A stretch of 64,000 nucleotides of DNA from Sphingobacterium multivorum (GTDB taxonomy: Bacteria; Bacteroidota; Bacteroidia; Sphingobacteriales; Sphingobacteriaceae): assembly GCF_900457465.1 (NCBI RefSeq), contig NZ_UAUU01000011.1:1984001-2048000 (forward strand). The letters run 5' to 3'. Of the stretch, positions 9,386-19,300 are shown piece by piece (position 1 is the first letter of the stretch; every line of letters begins with the position of its first letter). Made by a program: the position numbers and the translations under genes. Below the pieces are notes generated by a model, which was given only the letters and a program-made list of their open reading frames with translations, was not told the origin of the DNA and did not search any database.

Positions 9386-9446
9386 TATCACAATTAGATT
9401 TTTATGGGGTAATGCCTTACACTACCAGAGTGAGAGCATGCTCGTT

Positions 9447-9473
9447 AGGACAGCCAGTGGCTGTCCTTTTTTT
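9447..9473 (+). terminator. Rho-independent terminator of the tra operon
   Basis: A perfect 9-bp stem (AGGACAGCC at 9447-9455 with GGCTGTCCT at 9459-9467), an AGT loop and a run of seven T bases. It lies 60 nt after the traQ stop and separates the tra operon from the cargo region. Confidence 0.9.
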
Positions 9474-9655
9474 GTTACAAATAATATGAAAATGTACACT
9501 TAAGAAAGTGAGATAGTATTATTACATTGAAATATTTCTTTATTAGGGTAAAAATGTTAGATTTATAATACTGTAGACTATAAATTACACTATACGAAAA
9601 TATTAATTGCCCTATCCCGCCACTGGTCTATTTTCTTAACTAAAACAGACTAAAG

Positions 9656-10426
9656 ATGAATACACACATAATTACACTGTTTAATGACATGGCCATGCAG
9701 AATATGCATAGTTTTTCACGATTACCATTGGTAAAATCTTTGATATGTGCAGATAATATCAATTTACTGACAGACGAGGTTAAGCAATTAAGCGACTTTT
9801 ATGTAACGTTTCTGCAAAAAATCGGGCTTTTACCTGACAATGTTCAATATAGTAGAAGGAGCCTTACAGGGACTTATGATTTTTTTTATGAGCTCCGAGA
9901 CAATGATCCTATGGTTAAAGAAGTTTTATATTGTTTTACGAAGGAAGATTTACAAAATGCCGAAAATATTGTACCTATCCATGTACGCTATTTTGATTCG
10001 ACCAACCTCTATTTAGCAAGTGGTTTCTCCTGGACAGAAAATGGGAAGAAAGTAATGATCCATTTATCCGAATTTTCTATGCCCAAACAGGCTATTAATA
10101 TGGCTCCTTCTCATCTTTCGTATTTGGTTGAAATATTAAATGAGTTTGATCCGACCGAAATGAGTTCTATCCGTGAGATAGTTGCTAAAAAAGGTCTGAA
10201 TTATAATCGCGTTCAAAAAGATTCTAAAATTTATTGGGGAGATACTTTTTATAGTTTCTTTAATAAAATTAAAATGATCGAAGCTGTTGGGGATATTATT
10301 TTTACTAGGCTCACCTTGAAAGAAATAGCGTTTCGTAATAAATTTAGTAATTATATAAACATGCATAGAACATTTTTAAGTTATGGAATTAGTTTATCTG
10401 ATATTCCACGATTGGCGAACCATTAA
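9656..10426 (+). CDS. Unidentified 256-residue protein
   Basis: A soluble protein with no signal peptide or membrane span and no motif I recognise. It is rich in aromatic and charged residues, and several segments look helical. The region is more AT-rich than the tra operon. It stands alone: a terminator lies 180 nt before it, and 126 nt separate it from the following MauE-like gene. It may be a local regulator or a sensor of the following module, but nothing in the sequence proves this. Confidence 0.7.
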   Translation: MNTHIITLFNDMAMQNMHSFSRLPLVKSLICADNINLLTDEVKQLSDFYVTFLQKIGLLPDNVQYSRRSLTGTYDFFYELRDNDPMVKEVLYCFTKEDLQNAENIVPIHVRYFDSTNLYLASGFSWTENGKKVMIHLSEFSMPKQAINMAPSHLSYLVEILNEFDPTEMSSIREIVAKKGLNYNRVQKDSKIYWGDTFYSFFNKIKMIEAVGDIIFTRLTLKEIAFRNKFSNYINMHRTFLSYGISLSDIPRLANH

Positions 10427-10522
10427 GTTACATATTTTTATTATCGATGGAATTAAAACTTTTTAATATATTTTTTATTTATTAAGACATAAGATTGTAA
10501 TTATAGGTATTGGTATGGATTA

Positions 10523-10530
10523 TAACTTTG
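10523..10530 (+). promoter_or_regulatory. Possible Bacteroidetes -7 promoter element
   Basis: TAACTTTG fits the Bacteroidetes -7 consensus TAnnTTTG and sits 22 nt before the ATG of the MauE-like gene. A convincing TTTG -33 partner at the usual spacing is not seen, so this is a weak call. Confidence 0.35.
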
Positions 10531-10552
10531 TTATTAATCAATACTGATAATT

Positions 10553-12037
10553 ATGATAGTTGTAAGATTTATAAGAACGCATTTCGTAACCATAGTCAGC
10601 ATTCTTTTGGCCTTACTTTTTGTATATGCTGCTGGTAGTAAGTTACTCGACTTCGAGAACTTTCAGGTCCAGCTTGCTCAGTCTCCCTTGTTAAGTGCAT
10701 ATTCCGGAATTATCTCTTATGGTGTAATTGCAATAGAAATTTTTGTGGCTATTTTGCTTTGTATCGATAGCACAAGAGTATTTGGTCTGTATGCGTCACT
10801 TGGCCTACTGGCAGCCTTTACTATTTATATTTTTCTAATTTTGAAATTTAGTGATTTTGTACCCTGTAGTTGTGGAGGTATTCTTGAAAAGCTTGGCTGG
10901 GAGGAACATTTGCTATTTAATATTTTCTTCTTTTTAATAACTGGTACTGGAATTTTTGTACTTAGCAGAAAGGGTGGCGGCAAAACATTAAAGACTTTAT
11001 TATTATCCGGTACCACGACTATAATAAGCTGTCTCATTGTTATCCTTATGTTTCTTTCGTCAGAGAACATTATTAAAAAAGAAAACAACTTTACGCGTAG
11101 ATTTTTGCAGCACCCTATATTTGAGAATGGTGTGCTTGATCTAGGAGTAAATTCCTACTATTTTGCAGGTATGGCTGATGGAAACATATATTTGGGAAAT
11201 GTTACAGCACCACTTTTTATTTCAAAAATTGATAGTGGACTGCAGAGTTTTACTCGAATAAAAATTAAACTTGATAACACAGACCATGCTTTTAAAAGCT
11301 TACAGCTAAAAATTAAATCTCCGTATTTCTATCTGTATGATGGTAATGTTCCTGTTATTTACAGGGGCAAACTTGGGGATTCTGTTGCACATACTATTAG
11401 TTATGGCGATGCTTTTTTCAACCAGTTAACTGTTCTGGATTCAGCGAAGTTTGGAGTTAGAACACAAAGAAAACTTGATAATCAGTATACAATCGCTTCA
11501 CTTGATTTAAATAGAGAGCCAAAAGCTGAATTAAAAAATGAGGTTCTTCAAAAGCAGATAGATGGTGTTTTTGATGTTGATGGCTTACTTATTTCAGATC
11601 CTGAATCGGGGAATATGGTTTATACATATTTTTATCGCAATCAATTTATTGTACTTGACAGTAAGTTTAATATAAAAAATAGGTTTAATACTATCGATAC
11701 TACAAGAACTGCCAATATCTCAGTGACTAGGTTATCTGATGGAAGGACTAAAATGAACGCTCCACCTTTTAGTGTAAACAGAGGTTTTGCTCTGTTTGGA
11801 AATCTTATCTTCAACCGTTCCAACCTTAAGGGAAAATATGAACCTTCAAGTACATGGAGAAATTCATCGATTATTGATGTTTATAGAACAGACGAACAAA
11901 GGTATATAGGAAGCTTTTACATCCGAAATAAAAATGGAAAGGGGATGTCTTCTCTGGTATCGGATGGCCGTAATATTTACGCACTTGTTGACAATGAGAT
12001 TCAGAGGTATAAAATTAGAGAAGGTGCTTTTAAATAG
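10553..12037 (+). CDS. MauE/DoxX-like membrane protein fused to a propeller-like domain
   Basis: 494 residues. The first about 165 hold four to five membrane spans of the MauE/DoxX-like redox family, with FVYAAGSKLLDF near the N-terminus and the cysteine pair PCSCGG at about residues 103-108. A further span at about 150-168 leads to an exported domain of about 320 residues. That domain has repeated short beta strands (for example YYFAGMADGNIYL, LQLKIKSPYFYLYDG) like the 6-bladed propeller/BF3164-type proteins that accompany small peptides in Bacteroidetes. MauE helps maturation of disulfide-rich MADH; a role in oxidising the cysteine peptide encoded just downstream is inferred. A related stand-alone MauE protein is encoded at 49355-49804. 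Confidence 0.75.
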   Translation: MIVVRFIRTHFVTIVSILLALLFVYAAGSKLLDFENFQVQLAQSPLLSAYSGIISYGVIAIEIFVAILLCIDSTRVFGLYASLGLLAAFTIYIFLILKFSDFVPCSCGGILEKLGWEEHLLFNIFFFLITGTGIFVLSRKGGGKTLKTLLLSGTTTIISCLIVILMFLSSENIIKKENNFTRRFLQHPIFENGVLDLGVNSYYFAGMADGNIYLGNVTAPLFISKIDSGLQSFTRIKIKLDNTDHAFKSLQLKIKSPYFYLYDGNVPVIYRGKLGDSVAHTISYGDAFFNQLTVLDSAKFGVRTQRKLDNQYTIASLDLNREPKAELKNEVLQKQIDGVFDVDGLLISDPESGNMVYTYFYRNQFIVLDSKFNIKNRFNTIDTTRTANISVTRLSDGRTKMNAPPFSVNRGFALFGNLIFNRSNLKGKYEPSSTWRNSSIIDVYRTDEQRYIGSFYIRNKNGKGMSSLVSDGRNIYALVDNEIQRYKIREGAFK

Positions 12038-12148
12038 AACTCAAAATGAAATCGGTAGTTCGAGGAACTTCCGGTGGATCAGGATATATAGGGAATTAGC
12101 CGAAAACCCCGAAACAGATTAGGCAATAACCAATTAAATTATGATAGC

Positions 12149-12397
12149 ATGAAAAAAATATTATTACCAACTCTTATTGTAGCAATGGGATTTGGTGGTG
12201 CTTATGCAGGTAGTAAGGCAAGTAAAGCAATGCCTACTTATCGTATCGAGGGAAGCCAGTGTATACAGGTGGAGCAAGAATGTGATGAGCAAGGTGATGT
12301 AGTTTGTACTTGGAACGATGATGGTATAAATCAATTGTACAAATTCCAAAGCCCTGATGAAACAACCTGTTCTTCAGCACTTCACAGAAGTCTTTAA
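12149..12397 (+). CDS. Short cysteine-containing exported peptide (DUF6520-like)
   Basis: 82 residues: a signal-like N-terminus of about 21 residues (MKKILLPTLIVAMGFGGAYA) and a mature part of about 60 residues with four cysteines (SQC, QEC, VVC, TTC) and the ending LHRSL. The pattern of spaced cysteines and a terminal hydrophobic-basic tail resembles the small DUF6520/NVEALA-like secreted peptides of Bacteroidetes. It lies 111 nt after the MauE-propeller gene on the same strand and converges on an S9 peptidase gene. The mature product could be a disulfide-bonded peptide. Its biological role is unknown. Confidence 0.7.
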   Translation: MKKILLPTLIVAMGFGGAYAGSKASKAMPTYRIEGSQCIQVEQECDEQGDVVCTWNDDGINQLYKFQSPDETTCSSALHRSL

Positions 12398-12403
12398 TTC
12401 AAA

Positions 12404-12428
12404 AAAGGATACCTATTCGGTATCCTTT
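12404..12428. terminator. Bidirectional terminator between peptide gene and peptidase gene
   Basis: A perfect 10-bp stem (AAAGGATACC at 12404-12413 with GGTATCCTTT at 12419-12428) and a 5-nt loop, with an A-run before and a T-rich stretch after. It serves converging genes, and the stop codon of the minus-strand peptidase lies inside the hairpin. Confidence 0.85.
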
Positions 12429-14944
12429 CTTATTTGTTTATTTATCCATGCAACGTCTTTTCGATCTTTCAAAAAATAGTCCCACCATTGCAAAATTCTT
12501 CTGTTTCTATCTTCTGCTTCCTTAGGTTCAAATACTAAATCGTGTCCGCCATTTGGATAAAAGAGAGCAATTACATTTTTATTATAGCGTCTTAATCCTA
12601 TGTAGAATTCCATGACCTGATCCCACTGTATGTTTGTATCTTTCTTTCCTGCCCAAAGAAGGATGGGGGCATTAACTTTTTCAACATTTAAAATCGGACT
12701 ATTTTGCAAATAAAGGTTTTTATTCTCAACAATTGGAACCCTCATATCATATTGACCTGTTTCAAATTGGAAATAAAAAGGTTTAACGAACTGTGTATTA
12801 TAAGAATAGTACGATCTGATTAAATCACTATTACCTGCACCAGAAATATAGGTAGTAAATCTGGAGGAATTAGTCGCAATAAAATTTGTTTCATAACCAC
12901 CATGCGAATGACCTATCAATCCGATTTTTTGTTTATCAATATTAGGGTTCACAAGAACCTGATCTAGTGCATTATTAACACATTCCAAAGCCGAAAGACC
13001 AGTTCCTCGCTCACCGAAGGCAATATCTGGTAAATACACGAAATAACCCCTTTCCATAAGTGTTCTAATTTGGAATCCGACGGGCATCAGATTATTCGGG
13101 GAAAGATATTCATTGGATGTTTCCCTTTGCATTTCGTAAATATGTACGACCATCGGATATTTTTTTCGAGGATCAAAGTTTAGCGGATAATAGAGAATAC
13201 CATTAAGTCTTCTACCAACGGCTGAATAAGTATAGATCTCCTGTTTCAATTTTTTTGCATGCACATCCTTTATATTTCCATCAAAAAGTAAATGATTTTG
13301 GTGTTTTATATTGTAAGTATAAATTGCAGGAGGTAAGTTATAATTTTCTTCAACGGTATAAAATGTAGTCATGTCTGTGTTAAAAATCATATTGTTGCTG
13401 TCAATTCGATTTTTAGTAGGTGGTATTAACTCTTGCCATTTCCCGTCCCTGAATAATTGGTATGAAACTATGTTCTCATCTGTATCATATATTTCGACTA
13501 AAATTTCTTCTGTTTTGAGAGAAGAGATTGAAGTCTTGTACTGATCACTTGGTTTTATGGTGCAATTTTTTATTTTTGTCACTTTACCTATGCCAATACT
13601 TGAATGACGTAGATTATGGTGATAAATATCGTAAATCCATAGTCCATTGCTGCTCTCGAAATAGATGTTTTTTCTATTTTGGGAGAATGTGGGCTGTCCT
13701 AATCCTTGGGCATCTAGCAATGACTCTTTCTGTCCATTTGCCTTAAATAATGTCCATTTTAATCCATCAAGACTAGCTATGAACCACCTGCCATCAGGTG
13801 AGGCAAAGATTTCCGAAATTAAATCTTTAGTTCTGCTACTTCTTCGTGAGTATTGCTTAATTACTTTCAAATCACCAATATTGATGTAAGTATTTTTCTT
13901 TAGATCAAATATTTGGGTTCCATTTAACTCAGGGTTACTGGTGACGTAATTATACTTCGCCCGCGGCGTATAGGTTAAGAAATACCGGCTACTATTGATG
14001 GAATTGACCTCAATATTTTCTGGTACCGTAATTTTCTGCAAATCTGCATTTGCTGGATTGAATAACCAAAATTTTCTAGTAGAGACAATTCGGTCGTGTT
14101 CATTAATATATGGATCATTGCCGTACCACAGTTCAACCATTGAATCTTTGTGCTCGTCTAAATTTTTTCTTGCACTAATCAACAGGGCTTTACCATCAAG
14201 TATTTCAGAAAACTTTACCGACGAATTTTTTGGAATATCCAAATTCAATATGTTTTTTGGTGTACTTTGTATATCCATGACCACTAATCTGTCACTCTGG
14301 TCATTGTTAACTGTAGTTTCAGTAAATGAGATTAATTTTGCGGATAATATGAGCTCCATTTTTTTAATTGCTCCTTCAGTAAAATGTATGACTTTAGTCA
14401 CTTCCCCAGATGTTTCAAGTATTTCTGTCCTACCTGAATTGTTCCTTTTTAGAAACATACTTTTTAGCGATTCACTGAAAGCTATGTCTTCCACATTACT
14501 TATATCCAATAGCTGCTGCCCGAAAGAACTGTAAATACGAATGTGCTTGTCGGTTGTTAGGATCGCGTATCTATTAAGTTTATCTAACGGGCAGAATTTT
14601 AAAACCTTATCGTATCTGTATGTCGAGCCTGTTATTAAATTGAGGAATTGTACTTTATTATCTTTTCTACTTAATACTCCTGTTCCGTTCATAAAAACTA
14701 GCGGACCAGTTCCAAAAATCTTATGTACCTGATTATTTTGAGTGTTAACAATATAGGACGAATCTCTTAAAGCTGCGTTATACTTATTAATTCCGATCCA
14801 GCTTCCCTCATTGGAAATATATGGTACACCGCCCAAGGTTGCAAATTGCTTTTTCCAGTTAAGTATTGTGTCTTCTCTTATTTGTGAGGGTACAAGAAAA
14901 TATGTGGATAGCAGAAATAATAATATTGAAATATTTTTAATCAT
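12413..14944 (-). CDS. S9 (prolyl oligopeptidase family) serine peptidase, exported
   Basis: 843 residues from ATG 14944, chosen because it gives a signal peptide (MIKNISILLFLLSTYFLV) and a TAATG overlap with the susD stop; an upstream in-frame ATG at 15010 lies inside susD. The N-terminal about 500 residues look like a beta-propeller gate. The C-terminal alpha/beta-hydrolase has the nucleophile motif GHSHGG (Ser680), an acid in WAGKKD (Asp769) and His801 in PNGGHD, so the catalytic triad is complete. It probably cuts peptides or proline-containing oligopeptides in the periplasm or at the outer membrane. Its place in a SusCD operon and next to an exported peptide gene suggests it processes the imported or secreted peptide (inference). 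Confidence 0.88.
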   Translation of the reverse strand: MIKNISILLFLLSTYFLVPSQIREDTILNWKKQFATLGGVPYISNEGSWIGINKYNAALRDSSYIVNTQNNQVHKIFGTGPLVFMNGTGVLSRKDNKVQFLNLITGSTYRYDKVLKFCPLDKLNRYAILTTDKHIRIYSSFGQQLLDISNVEDIAFSESLKSMFLKRNNSGRTEILETSGEVTKVIHFTEGAIKKMELILSAKLISFTETTVNNDQSDRLVVMDIQSTPKNILNLDIPKNSSVKFSEILDGKALLISARKNLDEHKDSMVELWYGNDPYINEHDRIVSTRKFWLFNPANADLQKITVPENIEVNSINSSRYFLTYTPRAKYNYVTSNPELNGTQIFDLKKNTYINIGDLKVIKQYSRRSSRTKDLISEIFASPDGRWFIASLDGLKWTLFKANGQKESLLDAQGLGQPTFSQNRKNIYFESSNGLWIYDIYHHNLRHSSIGIGKVTKIKNCTIKPSDQYKTSISSLKTEEILVEIYDTDENIVSYQLFRDGKWQELIPPTKNRIDSNNMIFNTDMTTFYTVEENYNLPPAIYTYNIKHQNHLLFDGNIKDVHAKKLKQEIYTYSAVGRRLNGILYYPLNFDPRKKYPMVVHIYEMQRETSNEYLSPNNLMPVGFQIRTLMERGYFVYLPDIAFGERGTGLSALECVNNALDQVLVNPNIDKQKIGLIGHSHGGYETNFIATNSSRFTTYISGAGNSDLIRSYYSYNTQFVKPFYFQFETGQYDMRVPIVENKNLYLQNSPILNVEKVNAPILLWAGKKDTNIQWDQVMEFYIGLRRYNKNVIALFYPNGGHDLVFEPKEAEDRNRRILQWWDYFLKDRKDVAWINKQIRKDTE

Positions 14945-16308
14945 TAGTATCCTGTATTTTGAGGTTTTAAGTTTGCATTTAGTAGAATCTCCTTTTGAGG
15001 AACTGGCCAAAGTTTATGGTAATCCTTCCAATTTGGCTTGGTCGCAGTAAGGATATTGAGGTTTCCGGTTCTTTTTAAATCAAGGAATCTATGCCCCATT
15101 TCCGTAAAGTATTCTCGTCTATTTTCCAGTAGGACTTGTTCCAGCAATAAATTTTTAGTTATCGGCAAGTTTAGGGGGCTAAGTTGTGCACGTAGTCTTG
15201 TGGCATTTACAAATGGCAGTGCTTCACCAATTTTATCTTGTTGAGTAAGTGCTTCGGCCAACAATAAATACACTTCTTCTAATCTAAATACTACGGAATA
15301 TTCAGTCATATTGTTACCACCTCTATTTTTATATTTTTCTGCTCTATAATATATTTTTCCATTAAATGTTACTGGTGCCATCCATTGTTGTTTTCGGAGA
15401 TCGCTATTTGCAAAAGAAGTAACTAATCCTTCTGACAGGGCGTAAGTTGAAGGTGCGGCGTTCGTAAAATAATATATTGAAGCTTGTGATAATGATTGAT
15501 TATTGTTTGGTTTTAGTTGCCATATTATGTGTTTTCCTGTTTTTTGAAAAACCTTGGTGATATCGTTTTCCATTTGATATAAAGGACTTTGTGAAATTTC
15601 TTTAAGAATAATTTCAGCTTTATTCCATTCTTGTTTTGCCATATATACTTTTGCGAGAAGCAAACGAGCCACCATCTTATTTGGATAAATTCTTTCCGTG
15701 TTTCTATACTCGTCATTGAGAAGTGTCAACGTCTCTGATAAATCACTTTCGATCTTTAGTAGAACCTGTTGCGAAGACGTTTTCGGAAGTATGTTATTTA
15801 TTTTGTAGTCTGTGGTTTCAGGATAGGGGATATCACCGTATAGTTGGTTTAGGTAATAAAACATTATTGTTCTTACGAGTAGTGCTTCGCCTTTTAAATA
15901 TTTTTTATCTGGGGCGGAAATCGATGTCGATTGCTGTACACCTTCTAAAATAGAATTTGCTGCATAAACTTGCTTATAGGCACTTGACCAAACATTATAA
16001 ATTAGAGTGTTGGTATCAATTTGTTGATTCAGAAAGAGGTCTCTACTATCGGATGCAACGGTCGTATAATTATCAAGTTCATCAGTGTATGCACTTAAAT
16101 ATGTTTCGAGGGTGCCGCCGGCAATGGGAGAATTCTTCAACACATCGGCATACATGGCTGCCAGTGCAGCATTTGCTGTCTGTACATCCTTGAAAACTGT
16201 TTCCCGGTCAATCTGGTTATTAGGGATATCGACATCAATTAATTTCTCGCATGAAACTGCCACAATGATTGATGTAGCAACAAGTATGATATGATTTATT
16301 ATTTTCAT
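14944..16308 (-). CDS. SusD/RagB family nutrient-binding lipoprotein
   Basis: 454 residues with a signal peptide and lipobox (AVSCEKL, Cys about residue 20), then the tetratricopeptide-like alpha fold typical of RagB/SusD. Hallmarks are YLKGEALLVRTIMFYYLNQLYGDIPY and the C-terminal VLLENRREYFTEMGHRFLDLKR. It caps the SusC barrel encoded just upstream (16320) and binds the incoming ligand. The stop overlaps the peptidase start (TAATG). The substrate is unknown. The linked peptidase argues for a peptide rather than a glycan, since no glycoside hydrolase is nearby. Confidence 0.93.
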   Translation of the reverse strand: MKIINHIILVATSIIVAVSCEKLIDVDIPNNQIDRETVFKDVQTANAALAAMYADVLKNSPIAGGTLETYLSAYTDELDNYTTVASDSRDLFLNQQIDTNTLIYNVWSSAYKQVYAANSILEGVQQSTSISAPDKKYLKGEALLVRTIMFYYLNQLYGDIPYPETTDYKINNILPKTSSQQVLLKIESDLSETLTLLNDEYRNTERIYPNKMVARLLLAKVYMAKQEWNKAEIILKEISQSPLYQMENDITKVFQKTGKHIIWQLKPNNNQSLSQASIYYFTNAAPSTYALSEGLVTSFANSDLRKQQWMAPVTFNGKIYYRAEKYKNRGGNNMTEYSVVFRLEEVYLLLAEALTQQDKIGEALPFVNATRLRAQLSPLNLPITKNLLLEQVLLENRREYFTEMGHRFLDLKRTGNLNILTATKPNWKDYHKLWPVPQKEILLNANLKPQNTGY

Positions 16309-16319
16309 TTTTTTAATTT

Positions 16320-19300
16320 TTAAAGGTTAATTTGGGCACCAAATGAATAAGTTCTCAATGGAGGCAAGTATCCGAGTGTTGCTGCTTCGGGGTCTACTCC
16401 GAAAAATTTTGTCCATGTCCATAAGTTTTGCCCTTGGAAGTATATGGTAACATTTTTAAGAAATTCGCCCCTTAAAGGAATTCGGTAAGATACCTGCAGA
16501 TTCTTTAGTCTGATAAATGAAGCGTCAGAAACAATCGCGGTGCTGCTGCGAAATAAAGTATGACTAGTCGAATTTATCGTGCTGTAAGGCATGTAAAATC
16601 CATTGGGATTGTCAGCTGACCAAACGTTAAGGACTTCTGTTGGTTGATTGTTCATCAATCCTGGCATCGACATCAATGAATTATAATTTATACCTTTCTT
16701 TTTAACAAACTGAAATAGTGCTGAAAGGCTCCAGTTTTTATATGTTATTGTGTTATTCCATCCTCCAAAATACTTGACGGCAATATTTTCAACGACCTGT
16801 CGGTCATCTGCCGCAGAAATTTTCCCGTCACCATTAAAGTCTTTGAATTGATATTGTCCTGTTGCGGGATTAATACCTTCTAGCTGGTAAAGTTTTACAA
16901 TATTTGTAGGCTGTCCTATTACATACTGATTTGCGTAGGAAGAACCTTCCAGACCGGGAAATGATAAAAGTTTATTTTTTGGAAAACTAATGTTGAAACT
17001 AGATTCCCACTGTATATTTTTGCTAACTAAAGGACGTCCTGAAATTTCTATTTCGAGACCTCTATTCTCTATTGTAGCTGCAAGGTTTGCAATTACACTG
17101 GTAAAGCCAGTAACCGATGAAAGTTGGTATCCGACAAGTTGGTTCGAAGAGCGATTTTTGTACCAAGCTGTAGTAAGATTTAGCCTATTTTTGAAAAAGC
17201 CAAGGTCTAAAGCTGCTTCAAGTTTTTTGGTAACTTCCCAACTATAATCAGGGTTGTAAAGTCGGGATGGAGAAAGACCTGTTGTGTTGTTATAATTTAA
17301 TGATGATGATACTGTATAATTATTAAGGTACTGGAAATCCCCTATGTTATCACTGCCCGCAGCGCCATAACTTGCTCGTATCTTTCCGAAACTCAGCCAA
17401 GCAACTCTTTTGAAGAGATTTTCATTTGAGAATAGCCAAGCTGCACCAATGGCACCAAAATTCGCAAATCGATTATTTGGTCCAAACCTACTGCTCCCAT
17501 CACGTCTTCCGGTAAGATTTATAATATATTTATCCTGAAACTGATAGTTAATCCTTCCAAAAAGCGCTGCATAACGATATTCTATATCGGAGTTTTCCAA
17601 GGTCATAATACTTTTGGCAGCTCCAATGTTGGTGATAAACTGGTTGCTCTCAAAGCCAAATCCTAACCTTTCATCTACATTTCTCTGGCTACTTTGGAAA
17701 CTTCCTCCGACAAGAGCTTCTAAATTATGATTGCCCCACTTTTTCTGCCAGTTCAGCTGTGGTTCTAAGATGAAAGAGAAAATTTGTTGGGATTTTTTAT
17801 CAGTTTGTGAACTTGCACTTGACTGTCCTGATGCTAAATATGGACTATAGATAGTGTTTGGAGATAAAGTCATTTCATCGATTGTCGTATAATTTATGCC
17901 GGTGTTTACTTTAATTTTGAAATCTTCAAAAAGGCGATACTCTATATTAAAATTGCTCTGGAGGAGTTTTGTGTCGTTGATATAGGAAGCATTATAACCA
18001 GCTAAGGGATTTGTAAAGGTATTGTTTGCCCAATTTAAAGAGCCGTCCTCATTATATAGCTTAGGGGAAACAGGTGCCAACAGATATGCATTTCTGGTCA
18101 CATCGTTCATTAAGACATTATTCTTTTGTTGCGTAAACATATTTGAGATACTAATTAGAAACCGTCTATCAGTTGAGCGATGCGAGATATTGGAATTGAT
18201 TGTATTGCTATTATATTTAAATCCTTGTCCAAACACTGTAGTCTGTTCATTATGTCCGAGACTTAAGATGAAGTTTGTAGTTTCACTACCTCCGCTTAAT
18301 GAAAGCTGCGTATTATTCAGGGTTGCTTTTTTGCCAATTAGAGTTTTAACCCAATTTGTTTCATTATTTTGATCCCATGTGCCATTAATATCATATGCAT
18401 TTGTGGGAATAGTTGTAATTCCGTCATTTTTATATGCAGTGTATCGCATTTTTAAATATTGATCTTTGCTCAATAATTTAAGGTTAGAAACAGCTTCACT
18501 GATCCCGTAATTTGATGAAAAGTTTAGACTTACTCTACCCGTTTTTCCTTTTTTTGTAGTGACAATTATAACTCCGTTTGCACCTCTGGAACCATAAATA
18601 GCTGTTGCATCAGCGTCTTTCAATACTTCAATACTTTCTATATCATTTGGGTTAATGCTATTTAAAGGATTTATATTTCCTCCCGGAAAAGTTGTGGAAG
18701 AAATTTGTGACTTTTGAGCTGATATCTCGCTAAATGGTACTCCATCTACAACATAAAGAGGAACATTTCCATTTGGATCTGTGAAAGATCCTGTGCGTAA
18801 ACTATTCTGTCCCCTGATCTGAATTTCAAAGCCTCCTCCAGGAATACCGCTGTTTTGGATAATATTTACTCCTGCCATGCGTCCTTGAACTGTTGATAAT
18901 ACGTTGGTTACAGGTTGATTCTCTATGTCTTTTGCAGTGACCTTTGCAATACTCCCTGTTCGCTTTTTATCGGTCACCTTATAATAACCCGCATTCAAAA
19001 CAACTTCCTCTATTGCATGTGTATCTGTGATATTCTTTATAGTATCGACTTTGGCTAAATTGACCGTAGATGCTTGGATATTTGTTGTTTGTTTGATTTT
19101 TTTTGGTCTGATAATAATGCTGTTTTCATAAATTAAGGCTTCTACAGGAATGTCCTTCAATAGTTTATTTAAACAGTCCAAAACTGGCTCGTTTTTACAT
19201 TTCAGAGGTTGAACGATATAATTTTTTAGATCATCATTTGAATAATTATAGCGTGCGATATTTTCGTTTAGAAACTTTTCAACTGCTTCAGGTGCAGAAG

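Noticed and set aside
12046..12099. A 17-codon frame (MKSVVRGTSGGSGYIGN) between the MauE gene and the peptide gene
   Set aside because: Too short to support, with no leader, no clear ribosome-binding site and no homology I can name.
14944..15010. A longer start for the S9 peptidase at ATG 15010
   Set aside because: It adds 22 residues before the signal peptide and lies inside susD. The TAATG overlap at 14944 is the natural start.
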